Shown: positions 18,526 through 28,169, counted from the first letter of the stretch. The stretch: DNA of 34,888 bases from Alphaproteobacteria bacterium (GCA_028281265.1 JANQKE010000061.1:1-34888); one strand, 5' to 3'. Notes: a model not told the origin generated them from the sequence alone. A program made the numbers and translations.

Positions 18526-18554
18526 TTGACAGCTCGATTGTTCGAACCGTAAAG
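18526..18554 (+). promoter_or_regulatory. Candidate promoter of the sdh operon
   Basis: TTGACA at 18526-18531 is a perfect -35 hexamer. After a 17-base spacer comes GTAAAG at 18549-18554, a plausible alphaproteobacterial -10. It lies 78 bases before the sdhC start, in the only sizeable gap between the CitE-like gene and sdhC. Confidence 0.45.
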
Positions 18555-18632
18555 CCCTGGGGCTCTCACCGCCTGGCCTGGATTTCGATGACGCCGGGCG
18601 CTTCCACGCCACATACCCGACGGGTCGACAAG

Positions 18633-19019
18633 ATGGCGATGCAAGAGCGGCCGCTGTCGCCGCACCTTCAAGTCTACAAGCTTCCGATCACAGCCCTGAC
18701 GTCGATCATGCACCGGGCGACCGGTGTGGCGCTGAGCGCGGGGACGGTGTTGCTGGTCTATTGGCTGCTGGCCGCGGCGGCGGGGCCGGCGGCGTTCGCC
18801 ACCGCGCAAGCGGTGATCGGCAGCGTGTTCGGGCTCCTGCTGCTGTTCGGCTGGTCGTGGGCCCTGTTCTACCACCTGCTGAACGGAGCCCGGCACCTGG
18901 TCTGGGATGCCGGCTTCGCCTTCGAGATCAAGCAGGCCGAGCTGGGCTCGCAGATCGTGGTGTTCGGCTCGGTGGCGCTGACGATCCTCGCCTGGATCAT
19001 CGGCTACGCGATGATGTGA
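18633..19019 (+). CDS. sdhC: Succinate dehydrogenase cytochrome b556 subunit
   Basis: Membrane anchor of complex II, 128 aa with three hydrophobic segments. The family N-terminus RPLSPHLQVYKLPITAL is followed by SIMHRATGVALS. The haem-ligand region FYHLLNGARHLVWDAG is present around residue 80. I chose the ATG at 18633 because it places RPLSPHLQVY at the usual distance; the frame is open upstream from 18474 and another ATG lies at 18588. First gene of sdhC-sdhD-sdhA-vapD-sdhB. Confidence 0.93.
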   Translation: MAMQERPLSPHLQVYKLPITALTSIMHRATGVALSAGTVLLVYWLLAAAAGPAAFATAQAVIGSVFGLLLLFGWSWALFYHLLNGARHLVWDAGFAFEIKQAELGSQIVVFGSVALTILAWIIGYAMM

Positions 19020-19035
19020 GGAACCAGGATACGTC

Positions 19036-19431
19036 ATGACCACGCAGACTCCCGGCCTCCGCACCAAACTGGGCCGCGCCCGCGGTCTGGGCAGCGCCAA
19101 GGAAGGCGCCCACCATTGGTGGATGCAGCGGGTGACCGCCCTGGCCCTGATCCCGCTGGGCCTGTGGTTCATCGCCACGATCGTCGCGCTCGCCGGTGCG
19201 GACTACACGGAGGCCACCACCGTCCTGAGCCATCCCCTGGTCGCCGTGCTGATGGTGCTGACCATCATCGCGACCTTCTACCACGCCCAACTGGGCATGC
19301 AGGTCGTCTACGAGGACTATATCGGTACCCATTGGCTGCGGTTGACCGTCGATCTGGCCACCAAGTTCGCCTGCTTCGGCCTGGCGGTCGCCGCCATCTT
19401 CGCCGTCCTCAAGATCGCCTTCGGAGGGTAG
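19036..19431 (+). CDS. sdhD: Succinate dehydrogenase hydrophobic membrane anchor subunit
   Basis: Second membrane anchor of complex II, 131 aa. It has the SdhD opening [20 protein letters not shown], three membrane segments, and the haem/quinone-side [19 protein letters not shown] motif. It starts 16 bases after sdhC and ends seven bases before sdhA, consistent with one transcript. Confidence 0.93.
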   Translation: MTTQTPGLRTKLGRARGLGSAKEGAHHWWMQRVTALALIPLGLWFIATIVALAGADYTEATTVLSHPLVAVLMVLTIIATFYHAQLGMQVVYEDYIGTHWLRLTVDLATKFACFGLAVAAIFAVLKIAFGG

Positions 19432-19438
19432 GATACCC

Positions 19439-21241
19439 ATGGCTGCTTCGGCCTCCCCCGCCTACAGCATCGTCGATCACAGCTACGACGTCGTCGTCGT
19501 CGGCGCCGGTGGCGCCGGCCTGCGTGCGACCTTCGGCATGGCCGAGAAAGGCCTGAAGACCGCCTGCATCTCCAAGGTCTTCCCCACCCGCAGCCACACC
19601 GTCGCCGCCCAGGGCGGGGTGTCGGCGGCGCTGGGGAACATGGGCGAGGACGACTGGCGCTGGCACATGTACGACACCATCAAGGGGTCGGACTGGCTGG
19701 GCGACCAGGACGCCATCGAGTACATGTGCCGGGAGGCGATCCCGGCGATCATCGAACTCGAGCATTACGGCATGCCCTTCAGCCGCACGGCCGAGGGCAA
19801 GATCTACCAACGTGCCTTCGGCGGCATGTCCACCCATTACGGCAAGGGCCGCGCCTACCGCACCTGTGCCGCGGCCGACCGGACCGGGCACGCGATGCTG
19901 CACACCCTGTACCAGCAATCGCTCAAGCACGACGCGGAGTTCTACATCGAGTACTTCGCCCTCGACCTGATCATGGACGAGGACGGCGCGTGCCGCGGGG
20001 TGATGGCCTGGAACCTCGACGACGGGACGATCCACCGCTTCCGCGCGAAGATGGTGGTCCTGGCGACCGGCGGCTACGGCCGCTCCTACTTCTCCTGCAC
20101 CTCGGCCCATACCTGCACCGGGGACGGGAACGGCATGGTCGCCCGGGCCGGGCTGCCGCTGCAGGATATGGAGTTCGTGCAGTTCCACCCCACCGGCATC
20201 TACGGCGCCGGCTGCCTGATCACCGAAGGGGTCCGCGGCGAAGGCGGGTACCTGACCAACGCCGAGGGCGAGCGGTTCATGGAGCGCTACGCCCCCACCG
20301 CCAAGGACCTGGCGAGTCGGGACGTCGTCAGCCGGTCCATGACCATCGAGATCCGGGAGGGCCGCGGCGTCGGGGCCGGCAGCGACCACATCTACCTGCA
20401 CCTCGAACACCTGGACGACGACATCATCCATTCGCGCCTGCCGGGAATCGCGGAGACCGCCAAGGTGTTCGCCGGCGTCGACGTCACCAAGGAGCCGATC
20501 CCGGTGCTGCCGACCGTGCACTACAACATGGGCGGCATCCCGACCAACTACAGGTGCGAGGTGCTGAACCCCTCGGAGGCCGATCCCCACCGCGTCGTGC
20601 CGGGCCTGATGGCGATCGGCGAAGCGGCCTGCGTGTCGGTGCACGGTGCCAACCGCCTGGGCTCGAACTCCCTGCTCGACCTGGTGGTGTTCGGCCGGGC
20701 CGCGGCCAACCGGGCGGCGGACGTGGTCGATCCGGACGAGGCGCACAAGCCGCTACCGGCCGAGGCCGGCGACAACGCCGTCGCCCGGCTCGATCGGGTG
20801 CGCAACGCCAAGCGCGAGGTGCGGACCGCCGACCTGCGTCTGGAGATGCAGAAAGTGATGCAGAACAACGCCGCGGTGTTCCGGACGGGCGAGGTGCTGG
20901 ACCAAGGCAAGGCCGCGATCGGCGAGGCCTGGAAGAAGCAGCCGGGGCTGGGCGTCGACGACAGGTCGCTGATCTGGAACTCGGACCTGGTTGAGACGCT
21001 TGAGCTCGAGAACCTGATGATCAACGCGGTTGCCACCATGCATTCCGCCGTCAACCGGACCGAGAGCCGCGGCGCCCACGCCCGCGAGGATCACCCCGAC
21101 CGGGACGACGAGAACTGGCTCAAGCACTCGGTCATCTGGATCGGGGACGACGGCGAGACCGAGATCGGCTATCGCCCCGTCGTGCTGACCCCGTTGACCA
21201 ACGAGGTCCAGTCCTTCCCGCCCAAGGCGCGAGTGTACTGA
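19439..21241 (+). CDS. sdhA: Succinate dehydrogenase flavoprotein subunit
   Basis: Catalytic FAD subunit of complex II, oxidising succinate to fumarate in the TCA cycle, 600 aa. The dinucleotide-binding loop [13 protein letters not shown] is near residue 18. The covalent FAD histidine is His53 in [12 protein letters not shown]. Substrate-site stretches include [23 protein letters not shown], and [19 protein letters not shown] lies in the C-terminal half. Complete and unremarkable in itself. The next gene in the operon is not sdhB but a vapD-family gene. Confidence 0.97.
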   Translation: MAASASPAYSIVDHSYDVVVVGAGGAGLRATFGMAEKGLKTACISKVFPTRSHTVAAQGGVSAALGNMGEDDWRWHMYDTIKGSDWLGDQDAIEYMCREAIPAIIELEHYGMPFSRTAEGKIYQRAFGGMSTHYGKGRAYRTCAAADRTGHAMLHTLYQQSLKHDAEFYIEYFALDLIMDEDGACRGVMAWNLDDGTIHRFRAKMVVLATGGYGRSYFSCTSAHTCTGDGNGMVARAGLPLQDMEFVQFHPTGIYGAGCLITEGVRGEGGYLTNAEGERFMERYAPTAKDLASRDVVSRSMTIEIREGRGVGAGSDHIYLHLEHLDDDIIHSRLPGIAETAKVFAGVDVTKEPIPVLPTVHYNMGGIPTNYRCEVLNPSEADPHRVVPGLMAIGEAACVSVHGANRLGSNSLLDLVVFGRAAANRAADVVDPDEAHKPLPAEAGDNAVARLDRVRNAKREVRTADLRLEMQKVMQNNAAVFRTGEVLDQGKAAIGEAWKKQPGLGVDDRSLIWNSDLVETLELENLMINAVATMHSAVNRTESRGAHAREDHPDRDDENWLKHSVIWIGDDGETEIGYRPVVLTPLTNEVQSFPPKARVY

Positions 21242-21294
21242 TCGCGGTGCCGGTTGCCGTGGCGCGGATCGGTCACAACCGGGGACCCGGGTCG

Positions 21295-21606
21295 ATGTAT
21301 GCGATCGCGTTCGACTTCGACGCCACACTCCTCGAACAACTCTATCCGAGCCCGAACTGGCGCAATGCCTACAGCGACGTCCGGAGCTTTCTGGGCAAGC
21401 GTGGTTTCGAGTGGCGCCAGGGCCGTGTCTATTTTGGCAACGACGACGTCACGGCTGTCGATTGTGTCCGCGCGGTTCAGAAACTCGCGTCGAAGTATCC
21501 GTGGTTCGGACCGTCCTTACGCGACATTCGAATGCTCAGGATTGAGGAAAACAACGATCTCGCACCAGCGATCAACGACATGCTGGACGACAGGAACGAA
21601 GAATAA
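21295..21606 (+). CDS. vapD: VapD-family protein (Cas2-like endoribonuclease) inside the sdh operon
   Basis: Small VapD protein, 103 aa, typical length. The family pattern is clear: [13 protein letters not shown] at the start with Asp7 in the place of the catalytic Asp of Helicobacter Vap[43 protein letters not shown], and the near-invariant [16 protein letters not shown]. VapD proteins have a Cas2-like fold, and some are mRNA-cleaving toxins. I chose the ATG at 21295; a GTG at 21247 would add 16 residues containing IGHNRGP. The stop overlaps the sdhB start (TAATG at 21604-21608). My hand count gives about 58% GC over 21301-21600, below sampled stretches of sdhA and sdhB. No antitoxin gene is visible. 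Confidence 0.9.
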   Translation: MYAIAFDFDATLLEQLYPSPNWRNAYSDVRSFLGKRGFEWRQGRVYFGNDDVTAVDCVRAVQKLASKYPWFGPSLRDIRMLRIEENNDLAPAINDMLDDRNEE

Positions 21607-22388
21607 TGGCTCAGTTCACGCTGCCCGCGAACTCCAAGATCGGGAAAGGCAAGTCCTTCCCCGCCCCGAACGGGGCGACCAAGACTAAGACGTTCCAGAT
21701 CTACCGCTGGAACCCGGACGACGGCACCAACCCACGGATCGACAGCTACACCATCGATCTGAGCGGCTGCGGGCCGATGGTCCTGGATGCGCTCATCCAC
21801 ATCAAGGATCAGGTCGATACGACCTTGACCTTCCGCCGCTCCTGCCGGGAAGGGATCTGCGGGTCGTGCGCGATGAACATCGACGGCTCCAACACCCTGG
21901 CCTGCACCAAGGCGATCGACGATGTCGACGGTGACGTCCGGATCTATCCCCTGCCGCACATGCCTGTGGTCAAGGATCTGGTGCCGGATCTGACCCATGT
22001 CTACGCGCAGTACCAGTCGATCCGGCCGTGGCTGCACACCGAAAGCCCGACCCCGCCGGACCGGGAGCGGCTGCAGAGCCCGGACGAACGGGCCAAGCTC
22101 GACGGGCTCTATGAGTGCATCCTGTGCTTCTGCTGCACCACCTCCTGTCCGAGCTATTGGTGGAACGGCGACAAGTATCTCGGCCCGGCGATCCTGTTGC
22201 AGGCCTATCGCTGGCTTGCCGACAGTCGCGACGAGGCCAAGGGCGAACGCCTGGACGAGTTGGAGGATCCGTTCCGTCTGTACCGCTGCCACACCATCAT
22301 GAACTGCACCAAGGCCTGTCCCAAGGGCCTGAACCCGGCCAAGGCCATCGCCGAGATCAAGAAGATGATGATCGAACGCCGGGTGTGA
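21606..22388 (+). CDS. sdhB: Succinate dehydrogenase iron-sulfur subunit
   Basis: Electron-transfer subunit of complex II, 260 aa, full length. The [2Fe-2S] ligands are in [16 protein letters not shown] and the following Cys of TLACTK. The [4Fe-4S] and [3Fe-4S] ligands are in [18 protein letters not shown] and [17 protein letters not shown]. Its ATG shares one base with the vapD stop codon, so translation of sdhB probably depends partly on ribosomes finishing vapD. Confidence 0.97.
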   Translation: MAQFTLPANSKIGKGKSFPAPNGATKTKTFQIYRWNPDDGTNPRIDSYTIDLSGCGPMVLDALIHIKDQVDTTLTFRRSCREGICGSCAMNIDGSNTLACTKAIDDVDGDVRIYPLPHMPVVKDLVPDLTHVYAQYQSIRPWLHTESPTPPDRERLQSPDERAKLDGLYECILCFCCTTSCPSYWWNGDKYLGPAILLQAYRWLADSRDEAKGERLDELEDPFRLYRCHTIMNCTKACPKGLNPAKAIAEIKKMMIERRV

Positions 22389-22420
22389 CCGGAACGACCG
22401 GCCGATGGATCCGGTCACAC
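22383..22420 (+). terminator. Stem at the sdhB stop codon
   Basis: GTGTGACCGG (22383-22392) and CCGGTCACAC (22411-22420) form a perfect 10-bp stem around an 18-base loop, overlapping the sdhB stop. There is no T-tract, so it may protect the 3' end or aid Rho-dependent termination. Confidence 0.4.
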
Positions 22421-22726
22421 ACACTGCTCGACGACGCCAAGGTCCCGTTCCTCGAAGAATGCGAGAAGACCGACAAACCGCGAACGGTCGCAGACTACCA
22501 CGGACTTCTCGCCCGCCCCTTTTTCGTTCGGGCGCCACGGCGTCGGAGAGATCGCGGACGGCGATATCACCCGCCGGCCGGCGGTCGCTCGCTCACCCCT
22601 GGTCCACCAGCGACGACGGATCCGGCCCTTGTCGCCGGCGCGGAGCCTCGTCCCGGAACCGCAGCTTGAGGTGTCGGCCACTCGACCTGGGCACCGTCAC
22701 GAATGCTCATGGCTCGGGCCACAGGC
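22421..22726. other. Gap between convergent sdhB and dctM; no gene recognised
   Basis: This 306-base stretch has short open frames on both strands, none with family features, a ribosome site or codon bias I would trust. I see no tRNA, repeat array or clear T-tract terminator. A degraded gene cannot be excluded. Confidence 0.5.
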
Positions 22727-24055
22727 TCATAGAAAAACCGTGACCGTCGCAGGCACGAGCACGACGGTCACCAGCACCAGCACCATCACCGCGATGAAGG
22801 GCAGGATCGCGGCAAAGATCTGCTCCACCGAGACGGACGGATCATTCAACGTGTTCTGTACCGTGAAGACGGAGATCCCGAAGGGGGGCGTCAACAATCC
22901 GATCTCCACCGCAATCACCGTGACGATGCCGAAATGTATCAGGTCGATACCCATGCTCTGGGCGATCGGCGCCGCGATCGGCACCATGATCAGCAGAATG
23001 GAAGTGCTGTCGAGGATCATGCCCATCATCAGGATGATCCCGGCATAAAAGAACATGAAGCCGAGCGGCCCGAACCCCGATTCGGACACCAGCAGCGCGA
23101 TCGCATTGGGCAGTCCGGCGATGGCGAGCATCCGGGAGTAGAACGACGCCGCCAGCAGCAACAGCAGGATCGAGACCGAGATCACGCCGGTCTGCTTCAT
23201 GACCTGCCAGAGTTTCTTCCGGTCAAGCGTTCGGCGGGACAGGGCGAGCAGAAGCGCACCGAACGCGCCCACACCACCGGCCTCGGTCGGGGTGAAGAAC
23301 CCGGTGTACAGGCCACCCAGGACGAGGATCACCAGAGCGACGATCGGTGTCAGTTTCGCCAGCATCTGCCCAAGGCTCATCCGGCGATGGTCACGATCCA
23401 GCCGCCGGATCCCGGCCCTTTCGGGATCCGTCAGCACGAAGCGTGGAAACAGCAGGGTGATCATGATCAGCATCACCATGAAGCCGCCCGCAAGCATCAG
23501 GCCCGGCACGATCCCGGCGATGAACATCCCGCCGACGGAGACCTCCGCCAGAACGCCATAGACGATGAGCAGAAGGCTTGGCGGGATCATCATGCCAAGA
23601 ACCGAGGACCCCGCCACCGTCCCCGCGGCGAAGGCCGGACGATAGCCGTGGCGGGACATCTCCGGGACCGCGATCCGGGTGAACACGGCCGCCGAGGCGA
23701 TGGACACGCCCGTTACCGCAGCGAACACCGTATTCGCGGCAACCGTAGCGACGCCCAGCCCGCAGATCATCCGGCGCAACAACTCCTCGGCGACCTCGAA
23801 TGTGTCCCGGCCCACATTGGAAGCGCTGACCAACAGGCCCATCAGCACAAACAGAGGAATGGTCGCGAACAGATAGTCGGCGATCCCGGAATAGGTCGTC
23901 AGCTCCAGCATGCGGAACGCCAGATCGATGTTGTCCCGGATGAGCCAGATGCCGAGAAACGCCACACCGAGCAGCGCATAGGCAATCTGCATGCCGAGCA
24001 GCACCAGCATGATGAGCAGGGCGATCAGCAGAAAGCCCATGGCGAGAGCGGTCAT
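22727..24055 (-). CDS. dctM: TRAP transporter large permease subunit
   Basis: Large membrane subunit (DctM family) of a TRAP transporter, 442 aa, with about twelve hydrophobic segments. TRAP systems use the sodium gradient and a periplasmic binding protein. Family stretches include YLFATIPLFVLMGLL, GVSIASAAVFTRIAVPEM, MMIPPSLLLIVYGVLAEVSVG, FFTPTEAGGVGAFGAL and GLLTPPFGISVFTVQN. The start at 24055 overlaps the dctQ stop by ATGA. It is the last gene of a six-gene operon starting with the molybdenum hydroxylase. Confidence 0.95.
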   Translation of the reverse strand: MTALAMGFLLIALLIMLVLLGMQIAYALLGVAFLGIWLIRDNIDLAFRMLELTTYSGIADYLFATIPLFVLMGLLVSASNVGRDTFEVAEELLRRMICGLGVATVAANTVFAAVTGVSIASAAVFTRIAVPEMSRHGYRPAFAAGTVAGSSVLGMMIPPSLLLIVYGVLAEVSVGGMFIAGIVPGLMLAGGFMVMLIMITLLFPRFVLTDPERAGIRRLDRDHRRMSLGQMLAKLTPIVALVILVLGGLYTGFFTPTEAGGVGAFGALLLALSRRTLDRKKLWQVMKQTGVISVSILLLLLAASFYSRMLAIAGLPNAIALLVSESGFGPLGFMFFYAGIILMMGMILDSTSILLIMVPIAAPIAQSMGIDLIHFGIVTVIAVEIGLLTPPFGISVFTVQNTLNDPSVSVEQIFAAILPFIAVMVLVLVTVVLVPATVTVFL

Positions 24056-24615
24056 GGCAACGTCCTGAAGCGGCGGAGTTCGACCCCGGCCCGGTAGAGC
24101 GCGGCGAGCATCGCGACCGCAGCACCCAACACGGTAATGCCGCGGAACGGCCAGGTGGGAATGGTCCAGACGCCTTGGACGCCAAAGAATTCTGCCCCGG
24201 TCCAGGCTTCCGCCAGCTTGGGCAGGGAGGCCCACAGGATCAGCCCGAACACCACCGCACCGCAGACACAGAAGACCGCCTCGATGGCGCAGACGCCGCG
24301 CGGTGAGACCCGTTCCATCCTGCGCACGAGGAAATCGGCACGGGTCAGCCGCCGTTGCAGAACCGCCGCCGCAGCCTGGAGAAAGACGATCGCCACCACG
24401 GCCCGCGCCGCGACTTCGGCCACACCGGTAATCGGATGGTTGAGAAAGTTGCGCCCGATCACATCGGCCACGATGAGCAGCATCAAGCCACCAATCGCCG
24501 CCGTGCCGATGGCCGACATCGCCGCTGCCACACCGCCCAGAACGGCCCCGTAGGGCGCCTCGGAGAACGGCGGGACGAAGCCGTCATCGGGCTCGACTGC
24601 GCCTTCGCTTTTCAT
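24052..24615 (-). CDS. dctQ: TRAP transporter small permease subunit
   Basis: Small membrane subunit (DctQ family), 187 aa, with four hydrophobic segments. Typical positions are the DVIGRNFLNHPITGVAEVAARA region after the first segment and LTRADFLVRRM after the second, and the C-terminal IPTWPFRGITVLGAAVAML. The ATG at 24615 follows a strong AGGAGAGG site. About 30 extra residues precede the first membrane segment. Coupled to dctM by ATGA. Confidence 0.92.
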   Translation of the reverse strand: MKSEGAVEPDDGFVPPFSEAPYGAVLGGVAAAMSAIGTAAIGGLMLLIVADVIGRNFLNHPITGVAEVAARAVVAIVFLQAAAAVLQRRLTRADFLVRRMERVSPRGVCAIEAVFCVCGAVVFGLILWASLPKLAEAWTGAEFFGVQGVWTIPTWPFRGITVLGAAVAMLAALYRAGVELRRFRTLP

Positions 24616-24637
24616 CGGCCTCTCCTGCTGCGGCAAA

Positions 24638-24671
24638 GCCGCCGGTCCGGTACGGAACCGGCCCGGGCGGC
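24638..24671 (-). terminator. Stem-loop between dctP and dctQ
   Basis: Two nested stems: an outer GCCGCC/GGCGGC pair (24638-24643 with 24666-24671) and an inner CCGGT/ACCGG pair (24647-24651 with 24657-24661). On the minus strand it is followed by TTTG. A partial terminator or mRNA-stabilising stem here would keep binding-protein levels above those of the membrane subunits, a common arrangement in such operons. Confidence 0.45.
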
Positions 24672-24687
24672 TGTCAGGTCGATGGGC

Positions 24688-25746
24688 TCAGAGCCCTTCG
24701 TCCCAGTTGCGCAGCGGCGTCACCCCACGGGCGCGCAAGGCATCGAAGTACGCCTGGAGAACGGTCCTGCCGGCCTCGCCCGTCTGATCGAGCCAAGGCT
24801 CGACGATATTGGGCAGGCCGTTCACCCATGCCGCCTTCTCGTCCGCGGGTAGCTCATGGATGGTGAGCCCGGCGGCCTGCATCTCCTCCAACGCCCGCTC
24901 CGCGAGTTCGGCGACGTAATCGCCATGGGCGATCGAGGTCGCCCGCGCGGCTTGCATCATCGCGTCCTGCACCGGGGCGGGGAGCCGCTCGAAGAAGTCC
25001 TTGTTGGCCGCGAGGCCGCCGAAATACATGGAGCCGATACCGACGCGGGTCAGTTCGGGGGCGACTTCGTAGACCCGTGTCGGCAGGATCCCCGATGCAA
25101 AGGACAAGGTGCCTTCGGTCACGCCGGTCTGGATATTGGTGTAATAGGTGGTCAGGGCGCCATCGACGGGGGTCGCGCCCGTTCCCTGCAGCCAGTTGGC
25201 CGAGGTTCCCGGCGCGTTCAGCCGGCGGTTCTGCAGGTCCTCCATCGAGGTGACCGGGAAGGTGGCATAGATGTCGTAGCTGTCGGTGATCAGCGACGAC
25301 AGGTGCACCATGCCGTTATCCGCCCAACTGTCCTTCAGCTCGGGGAGCGTCACCGAAAGCTCGTCGAAGATCTCGATGATCATCCGGTGGTCTTCGGTGG
25401 CGAAGGGGGTGAAGTACGTCACGTTCTGGAGCGGCATGTTGGAGCCTTCCCAGACCGTGCCGACCATGCCGATATCGACGATCCCGTCCATCACCGCCTC
25501 GCGGGTGTCGGTGAATCTATACAGTGTGCCGGCGTAATTCTCGACCCAGTTGACCTGGTATTCGTTGCCCGCTTCGGCGAGGACCCGGTTCACCTCGGGC
25601 TGAAAGGTGTTCTTCATCGCGTAGACCCAGATATTGGCCTCCGGATGCGACGAACCGATATTCACCGTGATCCTCTGCTGCGCATATGAGATACTGCTGG
25701 CGAAGATCGCCACAGCGCCGACTGCGGTGATGAGTGTGAGTTTCAT
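24688..25746 (-). CDS. dctP: TRAP transporter substrate-binding protein (DctP family)
   Basis: Periplasmic solute receptor, 352 aa. A signal peptide of about 22 residues (MKLTLITAVGAVAIFASSIS, then YAQQ) is followed by the mature ITVNIGSSHPEANIW. The DctP core has VMDGIVDIGMVG and a DLQNRRLNAPGTSANWL region that normally supplies the carboxylate-binding Arg. The ATG at 25746 has a strong GGGAGGAG site. It lies 35 bases after the Mo-hydroxylase large subunit, so uptake and oxidation are encoded together. The ligand is probably an organic acid; which one is unknown. Confidence 0.92.
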   Translation of the reverse strand: MKLTLITAVGAVAIFASSISYAQQRITVNIGSSHPEANIWVYAMKNTFQPEVNRVLAEAGNEYQVNWVENYAGTLYRFTDTREAVMDGIVDIGMVGTVWEGSNMPLQNVTYFTPFATEDHRMIIEIFDELSVTLPELKDSWADNGMVHLSSLITDSYDIYATFPVTSMEDLQNRRLNAPGTSANWLQGTGATPVDGALTTYYTNIQTGVTEGTLSFASGILPTRVYEVAPELTRVGIGSMYFGGLAANKDFFERLPAPVQDAMMQAARATSIAHGDYVAELAERALEEMQAAGLTIHELPADEKAAWVNGLPNIVEPWLDQTGEAGRTVLQAYFDALRARGVTPLRNWDEGL

Positions 25747-25781
25747 TGTACTCCTCCCAAGTTTAGGTTTTATTTCGCGCC

Positions 25782-28169
25782 TCACGTGAGGTCGCCAATC
25801 TTGCCCAGAGCCCGCAAGATCCTTTCCGGTGTGAACGGCATCTCGGTCAGGCGAGCGTCAAGCGGGCGCAGGGCGTCGTTGATCGCGTTCATGACGGCTG
25901 CCGGCGCGCCGGCCGTGCCGGCCTCGCCGGCCCCCTTGGCGCCAAGCTCGCTCTCTTGCGTGGGTGTCTCGACATGGGCGATGACCATGTCCGGCATCTC
26001 GGCAGCCATCGGTACGAGGTAATCGGCCATGGAGCCGTTCAGAAGCTGACCTTCGGCGTCATAGTGGATTTCCTCGAAGAGGGCGCCACCCAGCCCCTGG
26101 ACGATCCCGCCGCGGATCTGCTCGTCGACCAGTTGGGGGTTGATGACACGGCCGCAGTCCTCCACGCACCAATGCTTCAGCAGCGTCACGATCCCGGTGT
26201 CGGTATCGACCTCCAGATAGGAGGCCTGGACCCCGTTCGTGAAGGCAAACGGGTACTCCTTCGTGGTGTAATGGCGCGTCTGGACCAGCTCTCGGGGCAG
26301 ATCCTTTGGCAGGGTGTCGCCGCGGAAGTAGACGATGCGGCCGAGTTCCTCGAGCGGCATGCGAGCCCCACCGGTGGTGCCGTCGACCACCTGCCCGTCG
26401 CGGATATCGAGCGCATCGGCCCGGTCCTGCAGCAGCACGCTCGCAACGTCGAGGATGGCGCGTCGCAGGGCGCGTGCCGCCTGCAGCGCGGCCTCGCCAC
26501 CGATCCCGGCCCCCCGCGACGCCCAGGTCCCGCCGCCATAGGGTGTGATTTCGGTATCTCCGGTGACGATACGCACCTGGCCAGGCTTGACGCCCACCCC
26601 CTCGGCAACGATCTGGGCCAGCATCGCCTCGGTTCCCTGGCCCTGCTCGGTCACACCCGAGAGCGCCACGACGGACCCGTCGGGATCCATGCGCACGGTA
26701 CAGCCGTCCTGGGACGAGATGCGTGCGCCGCCGATGCCGTACATGAAGGGCGAGGGGTTGGTCAGTTCGATGAAACTGGCGATCCCGATGCCGCGGTATC
26801 TGCCCTGCCGGCGCGCCTCAGCCTGATCGGCCCGCAGCGCGTCATAGCCCATCATCTCGACCAGTCTGTTCAGCGAGGCATGGTGCGAAAGCCCCTCGAA
26901 GCGCATGTTGGCCGGTGACGTCACTGGATAGGCGTCGTCGGCGTAGAGATTGCGGCGCCGGATCTCGATCGGATCGAGCCCCAGTTCGGCGGCGGCCATG
27001 TCCACCAACCCTTCGGTGACCGCCACGGCGATCGGGTGGCCGACGGCGCGATACTGACAGGTCGGCGCCTTGTTCTGGAAAACGACGGTCGTCCGCGCAC
27101 GGTAATTCTCGAACCGATAGGGACCGCCACAGAGATTGACGACCTGGTTTCCTTCGATCGCGGAGGTGCGGGGGTAGACGGAGTACGGGCCGATACCCGT
27201 CCAGTCATCCACGTCGAAAGCCAGGATCCCGCCCTGGGCATCGACCGCGATCCTGGCCTCGATCTCGTGATCGCGGGCATGGATGTCGCTGTTGAAGCTC
27301 TCCAGCCTGTCGGCCACGAATTTGACCGGACGACCCATGATCTTGGCGATGGCGGCCGTGGCGATTTCATCGGGATAGACGTGAACCTTGATCCCGTAGG
27401 ACCCGCCCACATCGCCACAGATCACCCGCACGCGAGATTCGGGAATGTCGAGATGCTTGGCCAGCACCGCTTGGATCATGTGCGGTGCTTGCGTCGAGTG
27501 ATAGGCCGTCATCCGGACGTCGGCGGGGTTCCAGTCCACCAGGATCGAGCGCGGCTCCAACGTGACACCGGTGTGGCGCGCGGTCCGAAAGCGGGCGGTG
27601 ACAACCTTGTGTGCCCCGGCCATGGCCGCATCGACATCGCCGGTCTCGTGCAGCCGCCGGAACGCGAGGTTGTCGCCGAGTTCAGGATGGATGACCGGCG
27701 TTTCAGCGTCGAGCGCCGTCATCGTCTCGGTCACCACTGGCAGCGGATCGTACGCGACCTCCACCAGCGCCGCGCCGTCTTCGGCCACCGAGCGGCTGCC
27801 GGCCACCACCGCGACCACGGGTTCGCCTACCCAGCAGACCCGGTCCACCGCCAGGGCGTGCTCGGGCGGAGACTTCAGCCCCTTGAGGTGGTTCAGTACG
27901 CCGACCCACGGGGTGCAGACCGCCGCGATGTCCGCACCGGTGAAGACGCGTAGAACGCCGCGCACGCCTTTGGCGGCCTCGGCATCGATCCCGGCGATCC
28001 TCGCATGCGCAAAGGGCGAGCGCACGAAGGCCACATGCACCATGCGGGGCAGCACGATGTCGTCCACATAGCGTCCCCGCCCCTGGACGAGCTTGGCGGC
28101 GTTCGGCCGCGGCACGGTCTTCCCGATATAGGAATTGGGCCGGTCGGGGTTGCCGAACCGGATACTCAT
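25782..28169 (-). CDS. Xanthine dehydrogenase-family molybdenum hydroxylase, Mo-binding subunit
   Basis: Catalytic molybdopterin subunit, 795 aa. The N-terminus has the KLVQGRGRYVDDIVLPRM segment of the aldehyde oxidase/xanthine dehydrogenase a/b hammerhead. Mo-cofactor segments include GGSYGIKVHVYPDEI, TCQYRAVGHPIAVAVTEG and GVTEQGQGTEAMLAQI. The base-catalyst Glu is present in GAKGAGEAGTAG near the end. The AYRCSFR loop of true form I CO dehydrogenase (CoxL) is absent, so CO oxidation is unlikely. These enzymes hydroxylate aldehydes, purines or N-heteroaromatics with water as oxygen source. Coupled to the small subunit by ATGA; the TRAP genes follow. Confidence 0.93.
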   Translation of the reverse strand: MSIRFGNPDRPNSYIGKTVPRPNAAKLVQGRGRYVDDIVLPRMVHVAFVRSPFAHARIAGIDAEAAKGVRGVLRVFTGADIAAVCTPWVGVLNHLKGLKSPPEHALAVDRVCWVGEPVVAVVAGSRSVAEDGAALVEVAYDPLPVVTETMTALDAETPVIHPELGDNLAFRRLHETGDVDAAMAGAHKVVTARFRTARHTGVTLEPRSILVDWNPADVRMTAYHSTQAPHMIQAVLAKHLDIPESRVRVICGDVGGSYGIKVHVYPDEIATAAIAKIMGRPVKFVADRLESFNSDIHARDHEIEARIAVDAQGGILAFDVDDWTGIGPYSVYPRTSAIEGNQVVNLCGGPYRFENYRARTTVVFQNKAPTCQYRAVGHPIAVAVTEGLVDMAAAELGLDPIEIRRRNLYADDAYPVTSPANMRFEGLSHHASLNRLVEMMGYDALRADQAEARRQGRYRGIGIASFIELTNPSPFMYGIGGARISSQDGCTVRMDPDGSVVALSGVTEQGQGTEAMLAQIVAEGVGVKPGQVRIVTGDTEITPYGGGTWASRGAGIGGEAALQAARALRRAILDVASVLLQDRADALDIRDGQVVDGTTGGARMPLEELGRIVYFRGDTLPKDLPRELVQTRHYTTKEYPFAFTNGVQASYLEVDTDTGIVTLLKHWCVEDCGRVINPQLVDEQIRGGIVQGLGGALFEEIHYDAEGQLLNGSMADYLVPMAAEMPDMVIAHVETPTQESELGAKGAGEAGTAGAPAAVMNAINDALRPLDARLTEMPFTPERILRALGKIGDLT

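Noticed and set aside
21295..21606. CRISPR-associated Cas2
   Set aside because: The fold is related, but the sequence is clearly VapD ([12 protein letters not shown] motif), and there is no cas1 or repeat array in the window.
25780..25791. CCTCACGTGAGG palindrome at the Mo-subunit stop codon
   Set aside because: A 12-bp palindrome is expected several times by chance in a window this size, and it lies within an operon rather than at a promoter.
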